Positions 1 to 8,091 are shown, counted from the first letter of the stretch. The stretch is 64,000 nt of DNA from Pseudomonas cichorii (GCF_015471405.1 NZ_BLVZ01000012.1:1-64000); one strand, 5' to 3'. The notes: generated by a model not told the origin, from the sequence alone. A program made the numbers and translations.

Positions 1-5
1 CCCAT

Positions 6-35
6 AAAAAAGCCCACATCAAAGGATGTGGGCAA
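6..35 (-). terminator. Rho-independent terminator of the small gene at 85-267
   Basis: GCCCACATC and GATGTGGGC form a 9-bp stem around a 4-nt loop. Read on the minus strand, the stem is followed by a run of six T. It lies about 50 nt downstream of the stop of the minus-strand gene. Confidence 0.85.
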
Positions 36-84
36 GGGGATGTGCGGAGCAACGCACGAAGTTCGTTAAAGCCGGGTACTGCAT

Positions 85-267
85 TCAGCCGTTGAGCATG
101 TTGCTTTCCAGTTTCTCGGAACTGGCCTTGGCTGCAGGCAGTGAAGCGAAAGGGCCGCTGACGGGCTCGCCGTTGTGCATCAGATACCAGCAGGCCAGCA
201 GGCCGCGTTCTCTGAGTGTGGCTGGTACGGCGCTGCCAACTACTGACATGATCTGAACCTTGTTCAT
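85..267 (-). CDS. Hypothetical small protein, 60 aa
   Basis: No family recognised. The start is set at 267 because GGAG lies about 7 nt upstream of that ATG; an upstream in-frame ATG at 282 would add five residues and has no comparable ribosome site. The product starts MNKVQIMSVVG and contains a central stretch (LLACWYLMHNG) that reads like a short beta-rich domain rather than a membrane span. A clear terminator follows the stop, so it looks like a single-gene transcription unit. Probably a genuine conserved small cytoplasmic protein of Pseudomonas; function unknown. Confidence 0.65.
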   Translation of the reverse strand: MNKVQIMSVVGSAVPATLRERGLLACWYLMHNGEPVSGPFASLPAAKASSEKLESNMLNG

Positions 268-405
268 GGCTGTCTCCATCAATCGATGGCGCTACTTTAC
301 GCAGCCATCGTCTCTGGTAAAAATCATCGCTCTCGATAGTGGTCATTGATGAGCGCGAGGTTCCCAAGCCTTGACGCTCCACCCCCGACTCATGACAAAG
401 AAACG

Positions 406-433
406 AAAAACCCCGCCAAAGCGGGGTTTTTTT
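406..433. terminator. Bidirectional rho-independent terminator
   Basis: CCCCGC-caaa-GCGGGG stem, preceded by a run of A and followed by a run of seven T, so it can act on both strands. It lies just downstream of the minus-strand gene at 439-792. Confidence 0.85.
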
Positions 434-438
434 GTGGG

Positions 439-792
439 TTACCAGTGACCGCGTGGCGGGCCATAGTAGGCTGGCGGCGGTGCATAGCGACGGTAGTAGA
501 CCGGTGGCGGAGCCGGGTAGCGTTCCACAACCTCATAAGCGGGTGCCGGCTGGTAGTAAACCACTGGCGGAGGAGGTGGAGCGTAGTAAACCGGCTGCGG
601 TTGAACATAGACCGGCTGGCGCTCTACATACACTGTCCTGTCACGGCTGGACGAAACAGCCGCTCCAACCACGGCAGCGCCAACGATTGCGCCCAGTACG
701 GCGGGCCCACCCCAGCCACGATCAGCGTTGGCTTGACCTGCCAGTGCCAGGGCACCAATAAACAAGGCAATTTTGGGGATATGACGAATCAT
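439..792 (-). CDS. Exported Pro/Tyr-rich protein, 117 aa
   Basis: An N-terminal signal peptide (about residues 1-23, ending AGQANA) is followed by a short Gly/Ala segment (AVLGAIVGAAVVGAAV, about 31-46) that may be a glycine-zipper-like membrane-interacting helix. The remainder is low complexity, with repeated Pro, Tyr and Val blocks such as PVYY, APPPP and YAPPPAYY up to the C-terminal GHW. Proteins of this kind are common small periplasmic or envelope proteins in Pseudomonas with no defined role. The gene ends just before a bidirectional terminator. Export is well supported; function is unknown. Confidence 0.8.
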   Translation of the reverse strand: MIRHIPKIALFIGALALAGQANADRGWGGPAVLGAIVGAAVVGAAVSSSRDRTVYVERQPVYVQPQPVYYAPPPPPVVYYQPAPAYEVVERYPAPPPVYYRRYAPPPAYYGPPRGHW

Positions 793-1333
793 GACTGTTC
801 CTCGCTCTCAACCCGTTGTCGCGGGCCTGCATTACGCTCAAGCACTGCCACGGGATAACTCTAAGACATCGTAATTTGAGAAAACTGCGAAGCCGTTAGG
901 TAAATTTTGTGTAAGGGGGCTGGCGATGTTTTGTGTGGCTTGTCCATCGCGAATCTGTGGAGCGATTCTACGCCTGCACCGGGGAGTTAATCCAATACCG
1001 TTTGGGGGAAAGGTGTAGATGAGAGAGGCGCGGGTTTGATGTTGGCGACTGGTGCGGGTGGGAGAGTTGCAGAGACTCGTCCAAGCCAAGGCGTCTAAGC
1101 GCCGCATTGATATAAAACCAAAGATAGCAAGGGCGAGTTCGGGGGCAGGCTTACGAGCAGGATTGACCTTTGTCATTAGCCGAGTGTTGATTTGTGCAGG
1201 AGGCTCCGCTGTGTTCTTGACATCGCGCTGTCGCGCAGCAGACTTAGGAGCGAATTTATTCGCGAAGGGCCTGTGCATCCGTCAGAGATATACAGTTTGA
1301 AATACCTTCTCGCGGATAAATCCGCTAGTCCCC
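793..1333. other. 541-bp intergenic region without a convincing gene
   Basis: The space between two minus-strand genes has open frames in several phases, but none shows a ribosome site or a recognisable family. It contains GCGAATTTATTCGCG (about 1250-1265), a half-site variant of the palindrome repeated elsewhere in this window. A long minus-strand frame (838-1278) is Arg/Pro/Ser-rich and looks like a chance open frame. No other structure recognised. Confidence 0.5.
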
Positions 1334-1993
1334 TCACTCTAGCCTCGCCAACCGCTCCTCAAGCGCCGCAATCCGTGCCTCAAGTTCATCGATCCGCTCG
1401 CTCGATGCAGATGCCGATACCCGTTCCGGCTGGTTTTGCCGTGCAGCCAGCAGTTCCTCCAGGTCGGCCGGATCTCCCAGTGAATGCATGTAGCGATCTT
1501 CCCGCTGGCCGGCCTGGCGTGGCAGCAGGGTTGCCAGGCCTCGGGCGATGAGGCGGTCCAGTTGGTGGACGACTTGTTCGCTGTCTTCGAAGTCGTGCAT
1601 TCGGTTACTGCGTGTCAGCAGTTCGTTGGTGGTTTGCGGGCCACGCAAAAATAGCAGCCCGCTCAGGATCACTTGCGCGGGCACCAGTTCCAGATGCTTG
1701 TCGACCTTGTGTTCCCAGCGATCGGCGCGGCTGCCCATGACCAGGCGGGCCAGCCCAAGGTTTTCCAGGGCGCGCAGGCTTTGGCCAACCTGGCCCTGGG
1801 TCAGGTTCATCACCGGGTCGCGGCTGGTTTTCTGGTTGCAGGCAATGACCAGGGCGTTGAGTGTCAGCGGGTAGGTTTCCGGGCTGGTGGCCTGTTTTTC
1901 GATCAGGCAGCCGAGAATGCGTACTTCGGTGCTGTTGAGTTGCAGCGCTTGGGTGGCATCGGCTGATTCGATTGAAGAGGATTCGGTGGTCAT
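1334..1993 (-). CDS. yceH: YceH family protein (DUF480/UPF0502)
   Basis: 219 aa, the usual length of the family. The YceH signature is present from about residue 20 ([39 protein letters not shown]). Family structures show two tandem winged-helix domains, which suggests nucleic-acid or protein binding, but no biochemical function is established. The C-terminus (about 185-219) is heptad-like with many Glu, Leu and Arg ([18 protein letters not shown]) and should form a short coiled coil, perhaps for dimerisation. It is divergent from the DUF1993 gene, sharing a 155-bp intergenic region. Confidence 0.92.
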   Translation of the reverse strand: MTTESSSIESADATQALQLNSTEVRILGCLIEKQATSPETYPLTLNALVIACNQKTSRDPVMNLTQGQVGQSLRALENLGLARLVMGSRADRWEHKVDKHLELVPAQVILSGLLFLRGPQTTNELLTRSNRMHDFEDSEQVVHQLDRLIARGLATLLPRQAGQREDRYMHSLGDPADLEELLAARQNQPERVSASASSERIDELEARIAALEERLARLE

Positions 1994-2148
1994 TACGCTT
2001 TCCCTGAGCGATGGCGGGGTGTCAGCCTATGGGCTGCGCTGAATTATATCCAGTGCGCCGCTGGCTCGTTGTGTGGAATGGAAAAAGACTCGCCATCTTT
2101 CCTGAAGAGCATGTCTATAATTCCTGACTTTCACTTTCAGGATTTGTC

Positions 2149-2658
2149 ATGTCTATTTCCCTGTACGCCGCTTCCGTTCCTGTATTCCAGCAAATGCTCA
2201 ACGCGCTGAATGACGTTCTGGTCAAAGCCGAGGCCCACGCTACCGAGAAGAAAATCCAGCCTGAAGCCCTTCTGCAGGCGCGTCTGTTCCCGGACATGCT
2301 GCCTTTCACCCGTCAGATCCAGATCGCTGTCGACTTCGCCAAGGGCGCTTCGGCTCGTCTGGCTGGTGTCGAGATCCCAAAATACGAAGACTCCGAAACC
2401 ACCTTTGCCGATCTGCAAGCCCTGATCGCCAAGACTCTGGCCTTCATCGGCAGCATCAAGGCGCAGGATGTCGACGGCAAGGAAGGTATTGAAGTCGTCC
2501 TGCGTCCTGGCACTGACAAGGAAAAACGCCTCAACGGCCAGGCTTATCTGTTGAGCTATGCCTTGCCGCAGTTCTTCTTCCATGTCACCACCGCTTACGA
2601 CCTGCTTCGCCACAATGGCGTGGAAATCGGCAAGCGCGATTACATGGGCAAGTTTTAA
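2149..2658 (+). CDS. DUF1993 family protein
   Basis: 169 aa, collinear with DUF1993 proteins, an all-helical family related to the DinB/YfiT four-helix fold. Recognisable segments are the N-terminal SLYAASVPVFQQMLNAL, the PEALLQARLFPDMLPF block and the C-terminal FFFHVTTAYDLLRHNGVEIGK. No catalytic role is known; the fold often binds metal or small thiols. It converges on nhaR, with stop codons 2 bp apart, so the 3' ends probably overlap in mRNA. Confidence 0.88.
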   Translation: MSISLYAASVPVFQQMLNALNDVLVKAEAHATEKKIQPEALLQARLFPDMLPFTRQIQIAVDFAKGASARLAGVEIPKYEDSETTFADLQALIAKTLAFIGSIKAQDVDGKEGIEVVLRPGTDKEKRLNGQAYLLSYALPQFFFHVTTAYDLLRHNGVEIGKRDYMGKF

Positions 2659-2660
2659 GC

Positions 2661-3557
2661 TCAGTCGGTAAATAGCTTGTTTCGAGCACTCTCGGTAATG
2701 GCGACAATGCCGGGGTGCTTGACCTTGCGTTCGACGGTAATGGCATAGAACGACTCGGTGACTGATTCGGTCTGGCCAATGATCTGCACGTCATATTGGT
2801 TCTGCACTTCATCGGCGATCACGCTGGGGGCGACGAACACGCCGCTGCCGGATTTGCCGAAAGCCTTCATCAAGGCGCTGTCATCAAACTCGCCGATAAT
2901 CCGCGGCTGGATTTTCTGTTCGGCGAACCAGCGCATCAATCTGCCGCGCACCACAGTGTCCTGCCCAGGAATCAATAGCGGTGCGCCATGCATGCTCTGC
3001 GGAAAGTCTCCCCACAGATTTTCAGCGACGCCTCGGGTCGCGAAGAAGCTGACACCGCATTCTCCCAGTTTCTGGTTGTAGCCTTTAATGTCCAGATGTG
3101 GTGGCATAGGGCTGTCAGAAATCACCATGTCCAGTTTCTGGATTGCCAGGTCGGCCAGCAGGCGTTCGAGCTTGTCTTCGCGGCAGGTGATGCGAATCGA
3201 CTCTTCGAGTTCCATGGTGGGGGCGATCAGGCGATAGACGATGGATTTGGGGACGACATCTGCAACGCCGATGCGAAACAGGATCTGTTGCTCGTCGGGC
3301 TGTGAGCGCAGCATGGTTTCCAGCTCATTACCCAGTTGGAACATCTGTTCGGCATAGGGCAGTGCCAGGCGACCTGCTTCGGTCAGTTCCAGTTGCCGGC
3401 CTACACGGCGAAAGAGATCGACGCCCAGTGTCTCCTCGAACAGGCTGATCTGGCCGCTGATGGTCTGGGGCGTGAGGTTCAATTGTTCGCAGGCGCGCAC
3501 GATACTGCCGGTCTTGGCCACGACCCAGAAATAGTGGAGTTGGCGATAGTTGAGCAT
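2661..3557 (-). CDS. nhaR: LysR-type transcriptional activator NhaR
   Basis: 298 aa from the ATG at 3557, close to the 301 aa of E. coli NhaR. The N-terminus (MLNYRQLHYFWVVAKTGSI, then LTPQTISGQISLFEETLG) is the LysR winged helix, followed by the linker helix and a substrate-binding domain. The open frame extends 90 codons further upstream to 3827, but that stretch lacks similarity and crosses the neighbouring promoter, so the internal start is preferred. In enterobacteria NhaR responds to Na+ and activates nhaA and osmC-type genes. No antiporter gene lies beside it here. It is divergent from the lipoprotein-terC pair at 3690-4723. Confidence 0.9.
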   Translation of the reverse strand: MLNYRQLHYFWVVAKTGSIVRACEQLNLTPQTISGQISLFEETLGVDLFRRVGRQLELTEAGRLALPYAEQMFQLGNELETMLRSQPDEQQILFRIGVADVVPKSIVYRLIAPTMELEESIRITCREDKLERLLADLAIQKLDMVISDSPMPPHLDIKGYNQKLGECGVSFFATRGVAENLWGDFPQSMHGAPLLIPGQDTVVRGRLMRWFAEQKIQPRIIGEFDDSALMKAFGKSGSGVFVAPSVIADEVQNQYDVQIIGQTESVTESFYAITVERKVKHPGIVAITESARNKLFTD

Positions 3558-3689
3558 AAAGATTGCCGATTCGGTAAAACCGAAGTATACACCTTGAAAA
3601 ATCGAATTTTTCTGATGTTTCCATGTCCCTAGAATGCTTCGCTGACGCCGGACCAAAGGTGATGTCCGGCCTTGCTTATCGAGGGAAAC

Positions 3690-3932
3690 ATGATCAAACC
3701 CATTTACGCCGCATTGCTGACATGTTCGCTGGTTGTAATGGCGGGCTGTGACCAGGTTGAAACATCGACCAAACAGATTCTGGATACGGCTGCCAACACA
3801 GCCAAGCAGGCGATTGACGATACCCATGAAGCTGCAACCAAGGCGCTTGAAGATACCCGCAAGGATCTTTCGGTACTTGAACCCAAGAAACAGCCCGAGT
3901 CTCCCGAAGAGAAGTCTGGTAAAGAAATCTAA
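3690..3932 (+). CDS. Small lipoprotein, 80 aa
   Basis: The start at 3690 has GAGGGA just upstream; an in-frame ATG at 3672 is less well placed. Residues 1-20 form a lipoprotein signal peptide ending in the lipobox VVMAGC, so the mature protein begins with a lipidated Cys. The rest is a charged amphipathic helix ([30 protein letters not shown]) and a Pro/Glu/Lys-rich tail, resembling entericidin- or apolipoprotein-like surface helices. The terC-like gene begins 32 nt downstream, so the two may be co-transcribed. Function unknown. Confidence 0.85.
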   Translation: MIKPIYAALLTCSLVVMAGCDQVETSTKQILDTAANTAKQAIDDTHEAATKALEDTRKDLSVLEPKKQPESPEEKSGKEI

Positions 3933-3964
3933 CGCTTAATATTGGCTCAAGCAGGACACGATCT

Positions 3965-4723
3965 ATGGAATACCTTTTGGAACTCGCTACAAGTCCCGCA
4001 GCCTGGATTGCCTTGGCCACGCTGGTGGTGATGGAAGTCGTATTGGGTATCGATAACCTGATCTTCATCTCCATCCTGACCAACAAGTTACCTGAGCATC
4101 AGCGTGCCAAGGCCCGTCGCCTGGGTATCAGTGCGGCCTTGATCATGCGTCTGGGCCTGCTCAGTACCGTGGCCTTCATTGTCCAGTTGACCGAACCTGT
4201 GATCGAAGTACTCGGCCAGGCGTTCTCCTGGAAGGACATGATCCTGATCGCGGGTGGCCTGTTCCTGGTCTGGAAAGCGACCACTGAAATCCATCACAGC
4301 ATGGACAGCAAGGCCGAGCAGGAAAAGACCATCGGGTCTGCTGTGACGCTGAGCATGGGCGCGGCGATCTTCCAGATCCTGCTGCTGGACCTGGTGTTCT
4401 CCATCGACAGTATCATCACTGCGGTGGGCATGACCGAACACTTGCCGATCATGATTATCGCTGTGGTGTCTGCTGTGATCGTGATGATGGTGGCTGCCAA
4501 CCCGTTGGCCAAGTTCATCAATGACAACCCGACGGTGGTGATGCTGGCGCTGGGCTTCCTGATCATGATCGGTATGACACTGATCGCTGAAGGTTTTGGT
4601 GCCCATGTACCTAAAGGCTACATCTACGCCGCCATGACGTTCTCGGCAGCGGTTGAGATCCTCAACATCCTGGCTCGCAAGGCCAAGCGTAAAAAGGCTG
4701 CTGCTGAAGCTGCCAACGCCTGA
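3965..4723 (+). CDS. TerC family integral membrane protein
   Basis: 252 aa with about seven predicted membrane spans. TerC-family signatures with intramembrane acidic residues are visible: [18 protein letters not shown] near the N-terminus and the symmetric [16 protein letters not shown] in the middle. Related bacterial TerC proteins export Mn2+ or support metalation of exported enzymes; a tellurite role is not implied here because no ter operon surrounds it. The C-terminus is basic ([13 protein letters not shown]), probably cytoplasmic. A strong bidirectional terminator follows. Confidence 0.9.
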   Translation: MEYLLELATSPAAWIALATLVVMEVVLGIDNLIFISILTNKLPEHQRAKARRLGISAALIMRLGLLSTVAFIVQLTEPVIEVLGQAFSWKDMILIAGGLFLVWKATTEIHHSMDSKAEQEKTIGSAVTLSMGAAIFQILLLDLVFSIDSIITAVGMTEHLPIMIIAVVSAVIVMMVAANPLAKFINDNPTVVMLALGFLIMIGMTLIAEGFGAHVPKGYIYAAMTFSAAVEILNILARKAKRKKAAAEAANA

Positions 4724-4741
4724 TACCTGGGGCGGTAATGT

Positions 4742-4783
4742 AAAAAATGGTCGGCCCTGTAATGGGGCCGACCATTTTTCATT
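4742..4783. terminator. Bidirectional rho-independent terminator
   Basis: AATGGTCGGCCC and GGGGCCGACCATT form a long GC-rich stem flanked by A and T runs. It separates the convergent terC-like gene and the minus-strand small membrane protein gene. Confidence 0.9.
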
Positions 4784-4796
4784 TCATGGACGGTAA

Positions 4797-4961
4797 TCAG
4801 TGGGCTGTTGCAGGCTGTCTTTTTTCCAGCCGGACCACTGGGGTCGGTCGCACCGGACGAGGATGATGGCGGCGAGAAATTCGCAGAACTCCCCAAAGCA
4901 TGGCACCTGCAACCATCAGCCATGCCATGATCAGCATCACGATTGTCATTTCCAGGCTCAT
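4797..4961 (-). CDS. Small single-span membrane protein, 54 aa
   Basis: The start at 4961 is chosen because GGAGG lies about 7 nt upstream; the open frame continues 46 codons further without a ribosome site. The product begins MSLEMTIVMLIMAWLMVAGAML, one hydrophobic span, followed by a basic tail (RISRRHHPRP, RLEKRQ), so the C-terminus should face the cytoplasm. Likely a conserved small inner-membrane protein; function unknown. It shares the bidirectional terminator at 4742-4783. Confidence 0.7.
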   Translation of the reverse strand: MSLEMTIVMLIMAWLMVAGAMLWGVLRISRRHHPRPVRPTPVVRLEKRQPATAH

Positions 4962-5165
4962 AAGCGCCTCCGCATTTGCTGCATCTTCTTGCTGTCTGAA
5001 TAACTGACAGTCTAGTCCCTCACATGTTTCGATTAATTGACGGCTATGATCGATTTGATCTATCCAGACACTCTGACTGCGTGAGAAGGCTATACCCATG
5101 CCTTGCGCGGCTCTATGATCGACGTCCGAGTCAGGTCGCGTGTTGCCTGACGCCAGTTGAAGTGA

Positions 5166-5867
5166 GTGAAAATGCTGCCGGTATCCTTTTTGTTCAACGC
5201 CGCCAGATCCCGGCGGTCATGGGTGATTGCCCTGGCACTGAGCCTGGCCGCCTGCGCTTCGATGGTCACCCCGCAAATCCAGCGTCTGCCGGATCGGGTC
5301 GAACTCAACTCCGTGCCGTTCTTCCGGGGCAATGCCTACCAAAGCGGGCCGGGCGCACTGGCGAGCATGCTGTCCAACCATCAGGTGCTGATTACCCCCG
5401 GCCTGCTCGACAAACCTCTGCAATTGCCGGGCGGCGAAGGCCGTCTTGAAAGCAGCATGCAGAACGTGGCGCGCCAATATGGCTTTGTGGTCTACCCCCT
5501 CGATGGTGAGCTGCACGCTCTGCTGGAGCAGGTTTCGGCGGGATATCCGGTGATGCTGCGCATGTCCGAAGGCTCGGCCTGGTGGAAAGGGCCTCGCTAT
5601 GTCGTGCTCGTTGGCTATAACCGCATCAAGCAGACGGTGCTGTTGCAGGCGGGCATGAACCGTCGGCAGATGATGAGCTTTGGCAGCTTCAGCTCTGCCT
5701 GGAAGGATGCGGGTAGCTGGGCTGTCCTGATTCAGGGGCCTAGGCAACTGCCTGCCAATGTGGATCAGCAGCGCTGGCTGAAAGCTGCCAATGAAGTGTC
5801 CCTGGCGGGACAGGAGCAGGCGGCGGGTGAGGCGGTCAAGGCGTTGGCGCGCCAGGGTGTTAAATAA
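5166..5867 (+). CDS. Degenerate C39-like (PA2778-type) lipoprotein lacking Cys/His catalytic residues
   Basis: 233 aa. Start is GTG 5166 or ATG 5172; neither has a strong ribosome site. Residues 1-30 form a lipoprotein signal with SLAAC (Cys30). The remainder follows the PA2778-type cysteine peptidase fold: VPFF, then YQSGPGALASMLS, LPGGEGRLE, VARQYGFVVYPL, and RYVVLVGYN. In active members, as I recall the family, the second block reads YQCGPAAL and the last HYAVVIGY. Here the catalytic Cys is Ser60 and the His is Arg144, so both key residues are lost. It is probably a pseudoenzyme anchored in the envelope. A stem-loop follows the stop. Confidence 0.75.
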   Translation: MKMLPVSFLFNAARSRRSWVIALALSLAACASMVTPQIQRLPDRVELNSVPFFRGNAYQSGPGALASMLSNHQVLITPGLLDKPLQLPGGEGRLESSMQNVARQYGFVVYPLDGELHALLEQVSAGYPVMLRMSEGSAWWKGPRYVVLVGYNRIKQTVLLQAGMNRRQMMSFGSFSSAWKDAGSWAVLIQGPRQLPANVDQQRWLKAANEVSLAGQEQAAGEAVKALARQGVK

Positions 5868-5879
5868 GTTTGGCCTTGC

Positions 5880-5915
5880 AGAGTGAAAACCCCGATATAG
5901 GCGGTTTTCACTCTG
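5880..5915. terminator. Stem-loop terminator between convergent genes
   Basis: GAGTGAAAACC and GGTTTTCACTC form an 11-bp perfect stem with an 11-nt loop in the short gap between the stops at 5867 and 5926. There is no long T-run, so termination efficiency is uncertain. Confidence 0.65.
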
Positions 5916-5925
5916 AAGCCGAGTA

Positions 5926-7209
5926 TCAGAAGCCCAGCCTGTCGCGCAGGCTGTAATACCAGGCACCCAATGCCGTAAGCGGTGTGCGCAACAACTGGCC
6001 ACCGGGGAAGGGGTAGTGGGGCAGGTCAGCGAATGCATCGAATCGCTCGGCCTGTCCGCGCAAGGCTTCGGCGAGCACTTTGCCTGCCAGATGGGTGTAG
6101 GTCACGCCATGCCCGCTGCAACCCTGAGAGTAATAGATGTTGTCGCCCAGGCGCCCGACCTGCGGAAGTCGTGACAGGGTCAGCAGGAAATTGCCGGTCC
6201 AGGCGTAATCGATCTTCACATCCTTGAGTTGCGGGAAGGCCTTGAGCATCTTGGGACGAATGATGGCTTCGATATTGGCCGGGTCGCGGGCGCCATAGAC
6301 CACGCCACCCCCAAAGATCAGGCGCTTGTCGGCGCTGAGGCGGTAGTAGTCCAGCAGGTAATTACAGTCCTCGACGCAGTAATCCTGAGGCAGCAGGGAT
6401 TTGGCCAGCTCTTCGGTCAGCGGTTCGGTGGTGATCACCTGAGTGCCGCATGGCATCGACTTGGCCGCCAGTTCCGGCACCAGATTGCCCAGATAGGCAT
6501 TGCCGGCCACGATGATGAATCTGGCCCGGACTTTCCCTTGTGCCGTATGCACGACCGGGTTGGCGCCACGTTCGATACGGATCGCCGCCGATTGTTCATG
6601 GATGACACCGCCCAGCGATTCCACGGCAGTCGCTTCGCCCAGCGCCAGGTTCAGTGGATGGATATGGCCGCCGGTCATGTCCAGCATGCCGCCGATATAT
6701 TGCTCGCAGGCAACGACTTCGCGGATGCGGTTTTTATCCATCAGCTCCAGATGCGAATGCCCATAGCGTTCCCACAAACGCTTCTGAGCTTCCAGATGCG
6801 CCATCTGCTTGTTGGTCAGGGCTGCGAATACGCCGCCGTCCTTCAGGTCGCATTGAATACCGTAACGGGAAACACGATCTCGAATGATCGCCGCGCCCTC
6901 GAATGCCATCTGCCCCAGCAGTTGCGCCTGTTTGGGGCCTACGCTGCGCTCGATGACATCGATATCGCGGCTATAGCTGTTGACGATCTGCCCGCCGTTA
7001 CGGCCCGAGGCGCCAAAGCCGACCTTCGCGGCCTCCAGCACGGTGACTCTGAAGCCATGCTCAAGCAGGAAGAGGGCGCTGGACAACCCTGTATAGCCTG
7101 CGCCGATGACGCATACGTCCGTCTCCACTTCACCCTGCAAGGCAGGACGTTCCGGGACCGGATTGGCTGATGCGGCGTAGTAGGACTGCGGATAGAGCGT
7201 GTTCGCCAT
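5926..7209 (-). CDS. FAD-dependent oxidoreductase, gamma-glutamylputrescine oxidase (PuuB/PauB)-like
   Basis: 427 aa, typical for the PuuB/OrdL group of DAO-family flavoproteins. The dinucleotide-binding motif is at about residues 35-40 (VIGAGYTGLSSALFL), followed by the flavin motif GFGASGRNGGQ and a C-terminal GCSGHGVTYTH block that contacts FAD. Members oxidise the amine of gamma-glutamylputrescine or similar substrates, releasing H2O2. Pseudomonas carries several paralogues (pauB series), so the exact substrate cannot be fixed. No puu/pau genes are adjacent in the window. Confidence 0.85.
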   Translation of the reverse strand: MANTLYPQSYYAASANPVPERPALQGEVETDVCVIGAGYTGLSSALFLLEHGFRVTVLEAAKVGFGASGRNGGQIVNSYSRDIDVIERSVGPKQAQLLGQMAFEGAAIIRDRVSRYGIQCDLKDGGVFAALTNKQMAHLEAQKRLWERYGHSHLELMDKNRIREVVACEQYIGGMLDMTGGHIHPLNLALGEATAVESLGGVIHEQSAAIRIERGANPVVHTAQGKVRARFIIVAGNAYLGNLVPELAAKSMPCGTQVITTEPLTEELAKSLLPQDYCVEDCNYLLDYYRLSADKRLIFGGGVVYGARDPANIEAIIRPKMLKAFPQLKDVKIDYAWTGNFLLTLSRLPQVGRLGDNIYYSQGCSGHGVTYTHLAGKVLAEALRGQAERFDAFADLPHYPFPGGQLLRTPLTALGAWYYSLRDRLGF

Positions 7210-7350
7210 CCTGAAGCTCCGTTTAAAATTCTTGACGAGTGCCGTGATCCTACCCCAGTTAAAAAACCTCTGCCAGCCACGGGATAAAACATATTTACCT
7301 GCGCAGCACCTAAAAGCGTTGCGAATTCATAGGCTTAGCTGAAAAAGAGA

Positions 7351-7378
7351 TTGACAGGCCAGCCAATGTCCGTAGAAT
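7351..7378 (+). promoter_or_regulatory. Sigma70 promoter of the first tRNA-Val
   Basis: TTGACA at 7351-7356 and TAGAAT at 7373-7378 with a 16-bp spacer, 13 nt before the mature 5' end of the tRNA. Confidence 0.8.
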
Positions 7379-7391
7379 GCGCACCCACAGC

Positions 7392-7468
7392 AGGCACGTA
7401 GCTCAGTTGGTTAGAGCACCACCTTGACATGGTGGGGGTCGTTGGTTCGAGTCCAATCGCGCCTACCA
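7392..7468 (+). tRNA. tRNA-Val(GAC), copy 1
   Basis: 77 nt including encoded CCA. The anticodon arm is CCACC-TTGACAT-GGTGG, giving anticodon GAC (valine). The T arm is GTTGG-TTCGAGT-CCAAT. The acceptor AGGCACG pairs with CGCGCCT except for an A5/C68 mismatch, which is shared with copy 2. A promoter lies upstream and a terminator downstream. Confidence 0.97.
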
Positions 7469-7495
7469 AACAAATCCGCTCTGCTGGGCGGTGAA

Positions 7496-7526
7496 GAAGG
7501 GCGATCCGAAAGGGTCGCCCTTTTTT
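7496..7526 (+). terminator. Terminator of tRNA-Val copy 1
   Basis: GGGCGATCC-gaaa-GGGTCGCCC stem followed by six T. The same hairpin recurs at 8211-8240 and 14464-14493 as part of the duplicated tRNA/att sequence. Confidence 0.93.
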
Positions 7527-7586
7527 CGTTCGACCGTGAAGTGCATGATGCCGGTTGTCTATGGGTATTGCGCCAGAGCTTTATGT

Positions 7587-7808
7587 CTAGAGTCGGATTA
7601 CAACATATATGGTGCTCTCCTTCTGAATGTTGTAATCGCTCAGGCTTCTCTGATCTTCAAGCTGTTTCCCGGCAAAGATAAGCCTCTGTGCTTCGGGGGA
7701 AATGCCAGATTTATCCTGAATCTTGCATTTCACGTTACTGATCGTATCTGAGGGTTCAACATCCAGTTCCCAGAGTTCTCCGGTCAATTTCTTTGCATAA
7801 ATAATCAT
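7587..7808 (-). CDS. Ubiquitin-like protein, 73 aa, without a diglycine tail
   Basis: By hand alignment to human ubiquitin recalled from memory, about 52 of 73 positions are identical and there are no gaps. Blocks such as [24 protein letters not shown] and [11 protein letters not shown] are shared. The Leu8, Ile44, Val70 patch and Lys6, 27, 29, 33, 48 and 63 are kept; Lys11 is Glu. The chain stops after Arg72-Leu73, so Arg-Gly-Gly is missing. The ATG at 7808 coincides with ubiquitin Met1 and has AGGTGA 6 nt upstream; a longer start at 7832 is less likely. The gene is AT-richer than its neighbours and lies alone between two tRNA-Val genes, suggesting transfer. No E1, E2, E3 or deubiquitinase gene is visible in the window. 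Confidence 0.93.
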   Translation of the reverse strand: MIIYAKKLTGELWELDVEPSDTISNVKCKIQDKSGISPEAQRLIFAGKQLEDQRSLSDYNIQKESTIYVVIRL

Positions 7809-7931
7809 TTCGTCACCTGGCGTGAATGGCATAGGAGACGCGAACAGGAGTGCCTTGAACGTGTTCGTGCAGATAGCTACATTCGCTTGCGCGCGTGCGT
7901 ACAGATTAAAAGTGGGGGGAAATGACGGGAA

Positions 7932-7947
7932 CTGACAGAACTGTCAG
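7932..7947. promoter_or_regulatory. Perfect palindrome upstream of the ubiquitin-like gene
   Basis: CTGACAG-aa-CTGTCAG, 7-bp arms, about 125 bp upstream of the ubiquitin-like start. Spacing and symmetry suit an operator, but no regulator can be assigned. Confidence 0.35.
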
Positions 7948-8063
7948 CGCCGTGCGCTTTCAGACAGTTGGCTTGATGCCCTTGCCGGAGCTTGCGTCTG
8001 ATGGCATGTACTGAATTCAGAGCTAAAAATTTGAATATATCAGTGGGTTACTGCAAAAATCCG

Positions 8064-8091
8064 TTGACACCTTTTTCAATATCCGTAGAAT
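8064..8091 (+). promoter_or_regulatory. Sigma70 promoter of the second tRNA-Val
   Basis: TTGACA at 8064-8069, a 16-bp spacer and TAGAAT at 8086-8091. The spacer differs from copy 1, while the region from the -10 box onward is nearly identical. Confidence 0.82.

Noticed and set aside
838-1278. 146-aa minus-strand frame in the 541-bp gap
   Set aside because: No ribosome site or family similarity, Arg/Pro/Ser-rich composition; probably chance.
7424-7751. Plus-strand frames starting inside tRNA-Val copy 1
   Set aside because: They overlap the tRNA and terminator and run antisense to the ubiquitin-like gene; there is no ribosome site.
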